Positions 30,470 through 39,931 of a stretch of DNA of 64,000 nucleotides are shown one piece after another (the stretch's first letter is position 1; each line of letters begins with the position of its first letter). The notes below the pieces were generated by a model. It searched no databases and was not told where the DNA came from. It saw only the letters and a list, made by a program, of their open reading frames with translations. The DNA is from Microglena sp. YARC (Eukaryota; Chlorophyta; Chlorophyceae; Chlamydomonadales; Chlamydomonadaceae). The position numbers and the translations under genes were made by a program. The stretch spans positions 73,345,803-73,409,802 of the forward strand of contig CM039462.1 of NCBI GenBank assembly GCA_022414725.1, written 5' to 3'.

Positions 30470-30725
30470 GCGTGAACATGAACATGCTCCCTATCGCCAC
30501 CGCCGCGGTTACAATGCCTAGAGAAAGCGGTGTTGCGGCTTGATTGTTATGCGAAAGACCTGACGGAGAAAGACCAAATGGCGTAATAGATCCGTGTACG
30601 TCAAATAGTGGTAGTGGTTTCACTATGAATATGAGGATCATGGCCAACATGAAGAAGACTGACGCATAGATAACGCGTGCTGGCATGATCGGTGGCATTG
30701 TAGGTGGTGCTTGTTGGAGAGACAT
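30447..30725 (-). CDS. Small two-helix membrane protein
   Basis: 92 codons with hydrophobic segments at residues about 17-37 (VIYASVFFMLAMILIFIV) and 65-90 (LGIVTAAVAIGSMFMFTLIDLVF) and a Pro-rich N-terminus (APPTMPPIMPA). Convergent overlap of 23 bases with the Erv1-like gene. Probably a virion membrane component; family unknown. Confidence 0.55.
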   Translation of the reverse strand: MSLQQAPPTMPPIMPARVIYASVFFMLAMILIFIVKPLPLFDVHGSITPFGLSPSGLSHNNQAATPLSLGIVTAAVAIGSMFMFTLIDLVFL

Positions 30726-30809
30726 TGATATTTTTTCTTATTGACCTTTTTTACATTTTTTTCAAGCAAAAATAAATGGTAACGGTTTTTTTGTGATGCC
30801 AATTAAAAG

Positions 30810-32075
30810 ATGTTGTTGAGGGAGCACCCCGAGTACCAGTCTCTACGGGGTCTGAAGACCGGCCATAGCCGTTTGATATTTTCCACGTTCGGAGACATCG
30901 ATCTAGACAGCCCTTACCTTACTGGATTCAATGTGAGCGGCGGCTCGAAAGCGGAGGCAAACATCACCGGATTCATGCGCAGATGCTCGCACTTCATTTT
31001 CGACAACTTCTCGAACAAGCAGTACCCGGACATCCTCAGCAGTTCCTTTAAATTAAACATGACAAAGGTTCCGCGCCCCAACCACGGCAGCGGGAACCAT
31101 GTGAGGCAGATGTTCTTCGGGATGCTCATCCAGCATAACATGATGGCGATGCACAAGAAGGCGTACGCGGGCGTCCTGGGAATAGACAAGCGGAAGCTCT
31201 CTGGAACAGACATCCTGAAGAGGTACCTCGCGTTGGTGGGTGGCTCTGCGTTCATACAGGTAGCGAGGATGGGCGAGTACAAGACGTTGAACAAGAACAT
31301 TGTGTTGAAATTTAAGAACGGGAGCTTCCGGTACGTGTACGAGTTGCTGTCGGACAACACGCAGCTCATAGACGCGTTGGTACAGGACAAGTGTCTGGAG
31401 AATCTCTTGGGCATCCAGAACGTGTACTCCATGGCCATTTACAGATTGGTCATGCGGCGGCTTCTAGACCCCTCAGGAACTGACAAGTGCATTAGGGACT
31501 TCATCGATACGGTCGCCCTCTCGGGCGTGTATTATATAGACGAGACCGTGTACAACAACGTTGTGGCCGAGCCGTTCGATCCCTCAAACCAGATGCACAG
31601 CTTCCTGATAATGAACGAACTGGTTACGGGGGGGCATTATTTTGACCACTGTCGAGGTAACTTCTCGAACTTTTATGAAAGTTACAGCGCCATGTACTAC
31701 CTAAGCGCGCTTGCCTCTAACGGGGTCCTTCCCGCAACCATCAGGGCGCTGAAGAAGCGTATGGAGGCAGTCACGATCCACGCGATCGCCGTGTCTCTCG
31801 ACTTTACAGGGGACACGGCGGGCGTTGAATGCGCGAAAGTTAAGACGACTTACCAAAAGGCGCGGTCCGTCAGGATGTATGGGGACACCAAGGAACGCAT
31901 CCAGCTCCTGACCAACTTCGACTCGATCTTCCGCCTATTCTTCGGGCATGTGTACGACGGGCTCGCTGTCCTCGAGGTGAAGCTAACGAGTCCGTTGAAC
32001 CCGGTGTTGAAGGCGTACCAAAACAAGACCATCCGGTACGACATCGTCAAAGACTTGGGAATAAAAAACAGTTAG
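30810..32075 (+). CDS. Unrecognised 421-residue protein
   Basis: Intact ORF starting MLLREHPEYQSLRGLKTGHSR, codon use like the neighbouring viral genes. No P-loop, metal-binding cluster or membrane segment seen. Mixed helical/strand sequence, with SKAEANITGFMRRCSHFIFDN near the start and HYFDHCRGNFSNFYESYSAMYYL later. No frameshift is apparent, so it is one of the better-preserved genes. It may be a conserved viral core or structural protein; no function claimed. Confidence 0.65.
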   Translation: MLLREHPEYQSLRGLKTGHSRLIFSTFGDIDLDSPYLTGFNVSGGSKAEANITGFMRRCSHFIFDNFSNKQYPDILSSSFKLNMTKVPRPNHGSGNHVRQMFFGMLIQHNMMAMHKKAYAGVLGIDKRKLSGTDILKRYLALVGGSAFIQVARMGEYKTLNKNIVLKFKNGSFRYVYELLSDNTQLIDALVQDKCLENLLGIQNVYSMAIYRLVMRRLLDPSGTDKCIRDFIDTVALSGVYYIDETVYNNVVAEPFDPSNQMHSFLIMNELVTGGHYFDHCRGNFSNFYESYSAMYYLSALASNGVLPATIRALKKRMEAVTIHAIAVSLDFTGDTAGVECAKVKTTYQKARSVRMYGDTKERIQLLTNFDSIFRLFFGHVYDGLAVLEVKLTSPLNPVLKAYQNKTIRYDIVKDLGIKNS

Positions 32076-32143
32076 ATACACAATTTGTGGGACGGTGACC
32101 ATGCATATGTAGTCCCTAGCTGTATGCGTTTCTGCTACGACAT

Positions 32144-33310
32144 TCAGGTACCGCGTAGCATCCTGACATCATCCCATTCATCTAATTCTTTGATGGAATC
32201 GTCGGTGACCGCATTCATCGATACAGTTACTACGTGGGATACTCGCGCCTCTACCACGTCGATGAGTTCTAAGAACTCGTCATCTGGAGGCTCGCAACGC
32301 ACGTGTCCGCGCATCGCATTCGTGCAAGCGTAGAGCATCAGATTGACGCGGATGTGGCGTCGCGCAGCCGTCCATCGGAAGGAGTAGAGGCTGGCCAATC
32401 GCGTCACGAAATCCTGTGCCTCTTCCATTGCCGGGTCAGAGACGTGCATATGGATGGTTCTCCAGAGAGCCCAGGCCGCATCGTCCGAACGGCAGGAGAG
32501 TCTCGCAGTCTTCTTCGCACCCACAAGATTAAGGTGTTGTGTAGTGGAGTAGGAAGCATCCACGCCAAACACCAATGGACGCCACGACACACACGAATCT
32601 TCAGGAATATCCTCTCCTAAGCTGGGTTGTTCTTGCGTTGTATATGTACCACAGCTCCTCCTCAGCAACGTGGAGTGCATGGCGTTGTACTGCTTGACAG
32701 TTCGTCCATTCCGCGACATCACGAGCATTATAAGAGCCCTTGCCTCTTCGTTTGCCCCCGTCTTCATACGCGTTTGGAGCGTTTTCACAACCACTGATCG
32801 TAGACATGAAGGTTGTGGTGATGTGTTGCTGCACATTACGGAGAGTGGGTCCAACTGCACCATTCCATCTTCTCCGATACTAACGTCCGATGGTAGAACG
32901 AATCCTCCCAAGAAGATGTGTTCGCGTCTCTCTGATGACGCGACGCCAGTTTTGGCAGCATGGCACACGAGCATAGTCAGTCTACAGAGCAGACGAACGA
33001 TCACCATGAATATAGGATCGGTGCTGCCTTGCGTGGTGTGTGAGCCCGAACAGAACACGTTGAGGTCAGTGACGACATCGTCCATAGCACTGGCGGTCCA
33101 CTTGTTGCCGTTTACAATCTTTGCCTCTGCATAAACATCTAGAATGGTGGCTGCGACCTCTAGCGGTCCTCCTGATGTCACGAGTTCCGCTACTAGAGAG
33201 CACGCGTACTCCCCACTCTCTCCGATATCTGCACCACTACTAGGATTGCTAGAGTCTTTTGCGATAGATGCAATTGTGTGTTTCAGCGCAACCAAAAGAT
33301 CGCGACGCAA
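32144..33310 (-). CDS. Unrecognised 388-residue protein
   Basis: Intact ORF starting MRRDLLVALKHTIASIAKD. Mostly helical, no catalytic motif seen; scattered Cys (FCSGSHTT, MVCHAAK, MCSNTSPQPSC) do not form an obvious zinc site. Convergent with the 421-residue gene (69 bp apart). Possibly starts at an upstream codon, but the sequence before 33310 carries no further in-frame Met that improves the call. Confidence 0.55.
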   Translation of the reverse strand: MRRDLLVALKHTIASIAKDSSNPSSGADIGESGEYACSLVAELVTSGGPLEVAATILDVYAEAKIVNGNKWTASAMDDVVTDLNVFCSGSHTTQGSTDPIFMVIVRLLCRLTMLVCHAAKTGVASSERREHIFLGGFVLPSDVSIGEDGMVQLDPLSVMCSNTSPQPSCLRSVVVKTLQTRMKTGANEEARALIMLVMSRNGRTVKQYNAMHSTLLRRSCGTYTTQEQPSLGEDIPEDSCVSWRPLVFGVDASYSTTQHLNLVGAKKTARLSCRSDDAAWALWRTIHMHVSDPAMEEAQDFVTRLASLYSFRWTAARRHIRVNLMLYACTNAMRGHVRCEPPDDEFLELIDVVEARVSHVVTVSMNAVTDDSIKELDEWDDVRMLRGT

Positions 33311-33452
33311 AAATCCTTATTTCGAAGTTGCAATTGCAGTTGGTGTGGTTTTATTCTTCATCGCGCCGAAAATGTAACTGATCCAAAAATACAATGTAAA
33401 TTCGCGTTAGGTTTAAACTGATTTTGTCCTGTTTAAGTATCATCATGCCGCT

Positions 33453-33908
33453 ATGTCTTCACAAGTGATAAAAACACACGCTGTAATAACGCCTCACACT
33501 AAACCGTCGCATGTAGAAGAAACATCAATACACAATAAAGACCCAATCCATGGGAACATCAATTCGCACATTCTGAATAACAACAATTCTAATTCGAATA
33601 CAAATAACAATTCGAGTTGTGCAGGCAGGGGGGGTGGTGGGTTGTACAAGACGGCTATAAACGGGGTGATGCGCAACATTTCGACTCAGATTTTGAACTG
33701 TCTCGCCTCAGAAGAGGCTCTGCTCACTCTCGCTAGCAATAGCAACAGAATAAGGGATGTGCTCATTCTTCCTGCACTGCGAAGCGTTCGCGAGCAGCTA
33801 ATGCCGTACATAGCAGCGACGCTCGTCGTCACTGCGATGTTGGTAATTCTGGCTATCGCAAGCCTCGTCTTTAACATTGTCATATTCTTTAAGATGATGA
33901 CACGGTAA
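33453..33908 (+). CDS. Small tail-anchored membrane protein
   Basis: 151 codons: Asn/Ser-rich, low-complexity N-terminal 55 residues, a helical middle (KTAINGVMRNISTQILNCLASEEALLTLASNSNRIR) and one strong C-terminal membrane helix (YIAATLVVTAMLVILAIASLVFNIVIFF). Family unknown. Confidence 0.55.
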   Translation: MSSQVIKTHAVITPHTKPSHVEETSIHNKDPIHGNINSHILNNNNSNSNTNNNSSCAGRGGGGLYKTAINGVMRNISTQILNCLASEEALLTLASNSNRIRDVLILPALRSVREQLMPYIAATLVVTAMLVILAIASLVFNIVIFFKMMTR

Positions 33909-34063
33909 GTAAGAAAGTCTCAAACGGAGTATAAATGTGTCTTCTTCTTCATAAGAGAACCTCTATCCGTGAATCCATTAAATTATTTAATAGCGTAATT
34001 ATTTGAAGAGTGAATTGCTATTTGTAATTGACGGCGAGTGAATTGCTCTTTGTACAGACGGCG

Positions 34064-35301
34064 ATGTCTTGCACGTCGCCGACGGCATCTCCTCCCGGAT
34101 GCATTACCGTCGTCACAACCGATCAATTCGTCCGTCTGAGGGACGACAAAGGATATATCACTCTCATCGCCACCATACGCGAACGATATGCATCGCAACT
34201 CGCCAAGGTAGCAATTGTCAAGACGGAGGCAGTTGTAGCCACACCCTACATGCAGCGAAACGGACACGGGTATGCAAATAGAAACAGTCACGGACACAGC
34301 CCTGGACACAATCTTGGACCCAGTCATGGATATGGTGTGCGTTTGTCGGTTCCTGTGGGGGGGGTCCCCGTGGTAGAGGAGGAGGGTCATCCCGGTATGT
34401 TGATACCATCGGTAATAACCGGATCGACAGTATTCGTTGGGCATCCTCCTCACAGGCGGCGCCACCAAATTCTATTCGGCATCATCGCGTTCCTCTTTTC
34501 GGCGGCGAAGGTAGCTCGAACTCTCATCGACATTATTCTCCAAGTCCTGATGTCTTTGTTGAACAAGCTGACGGAAGCGAACTTCGATAAAGTGTCGACT
34601 AAAATTGGAATCTGTGTGAGAGACGCAATCGATTCATCTCAAGTAAATGACGCCGACTCATCGCTGACTCATCGCGTGTGGACGACTCATCGCATGTGGA
34701 CGACTCATCGCATGTGGACGACTCATCGCATGTGGACGATATATCCTTAGTGTTAGCAAATGCTATCCTTGCGAAATGCTACCAAGATCACGGGTTCATT
34801 CACATGTACTCGAATCTATTCCAGTTTCTCGTCTCTCGAAGCGGCATCATTATGAGGTCTGTGCTCGATTCATTTGTTTCGGATTCCATTGCATCCTTCC
34901 ACGAAGAGGAGTACGAACTGCCGAGCGTAGACCAGTACGACGCCTTCTGCGTCACGACAAAGCGCATCCACGTCGCTGTGGGTCGCAATTTGACTATCCT
35001 GAACCTAATTGGTCTAAACCTTGTCTCTACGTCTCGTCGCGCATACCTCTCTGAGATTGTCGGCATCTTCGAGTCCAACATACCTGGGCGGCGAGCGGAG
35101 GTGGCTATAGAACTCATCGCGGGATTTGCGGCTCAATTCGCACGCAAGAATTCTCGCAATGAGGACTCACTTGGAAAGCAAGAGTGCGACATTATGGAGG
35201 GTCTCGTCGAGAGGTTTATCGAGAGGGAGGATGTGACGTTAAAGATTCGGTTCAAGCTTATGGGTCTGCTGGACACGATTGTCTCTTATCGAAAGCGTTG
35301 A
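34064..35301 (+). CDS. Unrecognised protein with membrane segment and 18-bp repeats, frameshifted
   Basis: ORFs 34028-34750 and 34678-35301 overlap in different frames inside a run of 18-bp repeats (GTGGACGACTCATCGCAT, four units, 34676-34740), which encode VDDSSH in the second frame. A loss or gain in or just before the repeat best explains the switch, giving a protein of about 410 residues. The N-terminal part contains a short Gly/His/Asn repeat (NSHGHSPGHNLGPSHGYG), then a hydrophobic helix region (HQILFGIIAFLFSAAKVARTLIDIILQVLMSLL). The C-terminal part is helical without a recognised domain. Confidence 0.5.
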
Positions 35302-35959
35302 TTGATTGAGCGGTGTCACAATTCATTGTGTCTGTAAGGAGCGTGTACAACGAAAACGATGATCTGTGCTTGCGCCACTTTTTCATCGCGTAAATGAAGA
35401 AACCTGCTATACTGAGTGTCAGCGCAATCATGGACAGGATTGTCTGAGATATCCGAGCAACTCCCCGGTGTTCCACGTACTCAGGGTCGTGTATAGAGTT
35501 CTTCCCGATCATGTATGTCATTAGGAGAATGATAAGCACAATGAACATAATGGGGGTGGGGCACTTGGTCGTTATGAAGAACCACAAATAGATGGTTAAT
35601 GTAATTAGAAACTTTGATATGAGCGAGTTATTGTTTGAATCGTCCGCAAATGTAATAAGTGTCAATAGGAGCACTATGCCCACCAAATGTTTAGCCATCG
35701 CACTTGTCCGCATGATCTTCTGAAGTTTGCACCCCAATATTTCACCCATGAAGTTACTTAGCACCAGCATGTAGAAGGCGACCATCGGAAGAGCAAGGTC
35801 CCCGAACGCGTGGATACCCTTCGCCCATGTTGTGTAATTAGAGGATGCAGGCGTGATCAGAGTGGTTTTCGGTAGTGATGGAGGTGGAGGAGGTTTCTTC
35901 TTGGGCGGTGGTGGGTCTTTACGATGTGTTGATGTTGTCTGCTCGTTTGATGGTGACAT
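35258..35959 (-). CDS. Polytopic membrane protein with proline-rich N-terminus
   Basis: Preferred start is the Met at 35959 (MSPSNEQTTS). Residues 15-40 are a Lys/Pro tract (PPPPKKKPPPPPSLP). About five hydrophobic helices follow (LALPMVAFYMLVLSNFMG; LVGIVLLLTLITFAD; LITLTIYLWFFITT; IMFIVLIILLMTYMIG; TILSMIALTLSIAGFFIYAM). Convergent overlap of 44 bp with the preceding gene. A poly-Pro N-terminus could bind SH3- or profilin-like host proteins (inference). Confidence 0.6.
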   Translation of the reverse strand: MSPSNEQTTSTHRKDPPPPKKKPPPPPSLPKTTLITPASSNYTTWAKGIHAFGDLALPMVAFYMLVLSNFMGEILGCKLQKIMRTSAMAKHLVGIVLLLTLITFADDSNNNSLISKFLITLTIYLWFFITTKCPTPIMFIVLIILLMTYMIGKNSIHDPEYVEHRGVARISQTILSMIALTLSIAGFFIYAMKKWRKHRSSFSLYTLLTDTMNCDTAQSINAFDKRQSCPADP

Positions 35960-35999
35960 TGATTTAATACGAACAATTGTTATTGTCATCGCAATCAAA

Positions 36000-38847
36000 T
36001 TATTTTTGGCGACTACATGCGGACATCCCTATTAATAATGCAGATGCAGTTGCTACCTTGATATCGATTGCACGCACGTACTTATGTGAAAGGCACTTGT
36101 GTGCGCGAGCGACTGCTTCTCTCACCTTTCCATCAGAGGCGTCAATATACGCAACGTCAAGTTCTCTACTGCAGGCATCCTCAAAGACACTACTTTCCTC
36201 ACCCCCGTACCCCTCAGCTAGATTCGCCTCGGCTAGCATAAGCTTGATAATTGCAATGATGGACGCGATAATGATGCCGAACGTCCACATAGGAGTCTTG
36301 CACCGGTGGATCAAATCATATACCGATGGAGTGGATCTAGGGGTTTTCTGTTGTTGTTTCTGTTGTTGTCTGAGTGTTTGGGGTTGTGCACCGGAAGCAT
36401 GTGATATATTTACCTGCATCACGCCCGGGATGACGAACTGTTTTGAATGCTGAATTGACGCCCCCGGATCAAAAACCGTTTTGAGGAATCCATGGATCCA
36501 GGAATAACGAATTTCTTTGAATGCATATCGGGCGATAGAAGCGGTGGCAGAGGAATAGATGATATATCGGTTGAGAGCAGAGGTGGCAGAGGAATAGATG
36601 ATATATCGGGCGAGAGCAGAGGTGGCAGAGGAATAGATGATATATCGGGCGATAGTAGCGGTGGCAGAGGAATAGACGGCGTATCTGGTGAGAGCAGAGG
36701 CGGTATATGAATAGATGGCAACTCTGGTGAGAGAAGCGGTGGCAAAACGATTGTTGTGTGAGGGAATGCTAATGCTGCCACCACTTCGTCCCAATATTGC
36801 TCGGGGACAAGTAGTGGAGGAGTGAGAATATGTTGTGCATTAAATTGCGGTTGTACAGAAACAGGGAATGCTAATGCTGCCACCACTTCGTCCCAATATT
36901 GCTCGGGGACAAGTAGTGGAGGAGTGAGAATATTTTTGCAGGAGGTTTCGTCTGCGATTGTACAATCAGGGAATGCTAATGCTGCCACCACTTCGTCCCA
37001 AGATTGCTCGGGACAAGTAGTGGAGGAGTGAGAATATGTTGTTCATGAGGTTTCGTCTGCGATTGTACATGAGGATGATCGTTAGAGAATGCCAATGCCG
37101 CCACTTTGTCAACGGGTTTCTCTGGGACAAGCAGTGGAGGAGTGAGAATATGTTGTTCAGGAGGTTGCGTCTGCGATTGTACATCAGGATGATCGTTAGG
37201 GAATGCCAATGCTGACACAACTTCGTCCCAAGATTGCTTGGGGACAAGTAGTGGAGGAGTGAGAATATGTTGTTCAGGAGGTTGCGTCTGCGATTGTACA
37301 TCAGGATGATCGTTAGGCAATGCCAATGCCGCCACTTTGTCAACGGGTTTCTCTGGGACAAGCAGTGGAGGAGTGAGAATATGTTGTTCAGGAGGTTGCG
37401 TCTGCGATTGTACATCAGGATGATCGTTAGGGAATGCCAATGCCGCCACTTCGTCCCAAGATTGCTCTTGGACAAGTAGTGGAGGAGTGAGAATATGTTG
37501 TTCAGGAGGTTGCGTCTGCGATTGTACATCAGGATGATCGTTATGGAATGCCAATGCCGCCACTTTGTCAACGGGTTTCTCTGGGACAAGCAGTGGAGGA
37601 GTGAGAATATGTTGTTCAGGAGGTTGCGTCTGCGATTGTACATCAGGATGATCGTTAGGGAATGCCAATGCCGCCACTTCGTCCCAAGATTGCTCTGGGA
37701 CAAGCAGTGGAGGAGTGAGAATATGTTGTTCAGGAGGTTGCGTCTGCGATTGTACATCAGGATGATCGTTAGGGAATGCCAATGCCGCCACTTCGTCCCA
37801 AGATTGCTCTTGGACAAGTAGTGGAGGAGTGAGAATATGTTGTTCAGGAGGTTTCGTCTGCGATTGTACATCAGGATGATCGTTAGGGAATGCCAATGCC
37901 GCCACTTCGTCCCAAGATTGCTCGGGGACAATCATTGGAGGGGTTTGATAACATGGTTGATATGGAGGAGTCGTACACGGTTGTTGACATGGGGTTGGAT
38001 AACATGGTTGATATGGAGGAGTCGTACACGGTTGTTGACACGGGGTTGGATAACATGGTTGATATGGAGGAGTCGTACACGGTTGTTGACACGGGGTTGG
38101 ATAACATGGTTGATATGGAGGAGTCGTACACGGTTGTTGACACGGGGTTGGATAACATGGTTGATATGGAGGAGTCGTACATGGTTGTTGACACGGGGTT
38201 GGATAACATGGTTGATATGGAGGATTCGTACACGGTGGTTGATAACATGGAAAATATAATTGAGATGGAGGAGGAGCAGTGAGGATGGTCGGATTTCCAT
38301 TCCCCCCTGACTGTGATTTTTTTCCTGGTTGTAGAAGTTTCTTTTCCGATTTAGTATTTTCGTCGGTGGTGTTTTTGATACGGACTAGGAACTCATCCTC
38401 GAAGAGCTGTGCCGGACCATTTTTTTTCGTAAAGGTGATTATGAGTTGTTCCAACTCTTGCATCCATGATTGTCCTGACAGTTGCATCGACTTCCCTCGT
38501 CTCTGATGGTACTTAGCCTCAGTCACAGCCCAAAAATGATTGTTTGCCACCGAACTATTTTTTTGTACCAACATTTCTAGATTACCTTTTGTATGCCCCT
38601 TTCTAGAAGCCGCGTACACATGGTGCCTTCGCACGGATTCGTTGTCGAACACCAGCATGTCGGGAGTGTGCGAGAAGAATCGATTGCGGAAGGCTGCACA
38701 CTTTAGAGCATCGAATAGGATCGTCTCTTGACTCCCTTCGCCAAATGCGCGAACCCATATATTGTGACGCTCAGCGTACCGCGCTCGCACCTTCTCACGC
38801 ACGGTCTCGATGTCGAAGTATGAACCGAATGTCTTGGATGAGTGCAT
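36000..38847 (-). CDS. Very repetitive single-pass membrane protein, frameshifted
   Basis: Three frames (36976-38847, 36419-36991, 36000-36794) form one protein of about 940 residues. In order it has a unique N-terminal domain (about 190 residues, MHSSKTFGSYFDIETV...), six 17-residue repeats rich in Cys/Pro/Gln (YPTPCQQPCTTPPYQPC; 51-bp units, 37935-38250), and about ten 38-residue repeats (ILTPPLLVPEQSWDEVAALAF plus NDHPDVQSQTQPPEQH; 114-bp units, 36780-37930). Six 13-residue repeats (PPLLSPDISSIPL; 39-bp units, 36535-36740) follow, then a membrane helix (WTFGIIIASIIAIIKLML) and a short C-terminal tail. Breaks coincide with single-base losses near 37005 and in the C run near 36450. In the second copy its ORF is continuous with the upstream membrane-protein gene. 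Confidence 0.65.
36535..36740. repeat. 39-bp tandem repeats within the repeat membrane protein
   Basis: Six units of GGCAGAGGAATAGATGATAT-type sequence, in frame (13 residues each). Confidence 0.8.
36780..37930. repeat. 114-bp tandem repeats within the repeat membrane protein
   Basis: About ten units, each containing GGAGGAGTGAGAATATG and CATCAGGATGATCGTTAG, alternating between a TTTGTCAACGGGTTTCTCTG variant and a TTCGTCCCAAGATTGCTC variant; 38 residues per unit. Confidence 0.85.
37935..38250. repeat. 51-bp tandem repeats within the repeat membrane protein
   Basis: About six units of GGTTGATATGGAGGAGTCGT-type sequence, 17 residues each, with four Pro and three Cys per unit. Confidence 0.85.
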
Positions 38848-38859
38848 ATCTAGGGAATC

Positions 38860-39763
38860 CTCTCCTGGCTGTGGTGATTGCGGGGGGTGTGGAACTGTTC
38901 TAAGTGTTGTGCCCCCACATTGTTGTCTCCCATTTCCGACGCCTTGATATTCATGCGCCCGTCCTTGTAGTTCTCATAGAACTCGCACCTGACAATAGGA
39001 TCACGGAAATATCCGCCTTCGTGCACTGCTACATCGATCGGATCTATCCCCCCTCGTTTGATGCGAGCTTTACCACAACATCAGGTGCCCCGCACCTCCT
39101 CAGTAGAGTGGGTGTGTACCGGGCCGATATATAAACGTCAGCATGAGTGCCACCTCTTTGTTTATTTAGGAATGGGATGGATTCTTGTTGTACCATTAGG
39201 TGGCGTTCTGGCGGCGTTATGTTTGTTTGTTGTTTCTCCATGTGGCTCCGTTTCTTCTCACTGTTACCGAATGCAATGTATATGACTCCTGCGATCGCTA
39301 TCGACGTCACTGCTATCGTGCTCGCTCGCTCGTGCATTTGTGTGGTCACCGAGATAACCGTGTAGTGTGCCTCTATTACCCGTTTCAGGAGACTTGCCAC
39401 TGCGGATGCTTCTCCGCCATCAATACTACTGAGCCGTTTGTTCAGTGTCGCGATCTTGCCCATACCGACGTGAACAACGTATAGTGCATGCACCAGTTTC
39501 GAGTCCTTGGATACCCACACCCTTAGGACGCACATGAGCCAGCAGAGGTCCATGTACAGGATAGCGACCACTGAGAAAGCTGTAGCCTGCGTGAAGCGTT
39601 GCCCCTTCATACCGGGTGCCGTTATCTGCAGTAGCGCCACGATCATCACTGTGGTCACCACGACCGATGCGAGGATGTACTTGCGTATTTGTTTCTTTCG
39701 GTACGAATCGATCGTGGGGTCTATAATTTGCGACTGCATTTTCTTCCTACATTCGTTCACCAA
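38860..39763 (-). CDS. Three-helix membrane protein, C-terminus frameshifted here
   Basis: ORF 39044-39763 starts MVNECRKKMQSQIIDPTID and has three hydrophobic segments (KYILASVVVTTVMIVALLQI; ATAFSVVAILYMDLCWLMCVL; STIAVTSIAIAGVIYIAF). It stops after SNEGG because the C run near 39050 has six bases. The error-rich second copy has seven there and seven G near 62568 (six near 38886 here). It reads on through a further 65 residues (HEGGYFRDPIVRCEFYENYKDG) and straight into the MHSSKTF sequence of the next gene. So either two genes abut or they form one large membrane protein. Confidence 0.55.
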
Positions 39764-39818
39764 ATTTCATTAACTGTGTGTACACACGGACAAGGGAATT
39801 ACCTTGAGGTGTAACCTA

Positions 39819-39840
39819 TTTAAATGTTCCGCCGACTGTA
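39819..39840 (-). promoter_or_regulatory. CGGAACA motif between divergent genes
   Basis: TTTAAATGTTCCGCCGACTG is the inverse of the motif at 44594 and relates to those at 10047, 11968 and 11998. Here it lies between the membrane-protein gene (-) and the helicase gene (+). The second copy at about 63501 has one extra T. Confidence 0.45.
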
Positions 39841-39931
39841 GTGGAAATTCGGAAGAGTGTAAAAGGATCAGGATCATTATTTTACTAATGGGACCCGCTT
39901 CTGATAAAATCTCCGCGTTTGATAAGCTCCT

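Noticed and set aside
37267..38282. Plus-strand ORFs with MLFRRLRLRLYIRM or DNMVDMEESYTVVD repeats
   Set aside because: Antisense of the 114-bp and 51-bp repeats, whose lengths are multiples of three, so all frames stay open.
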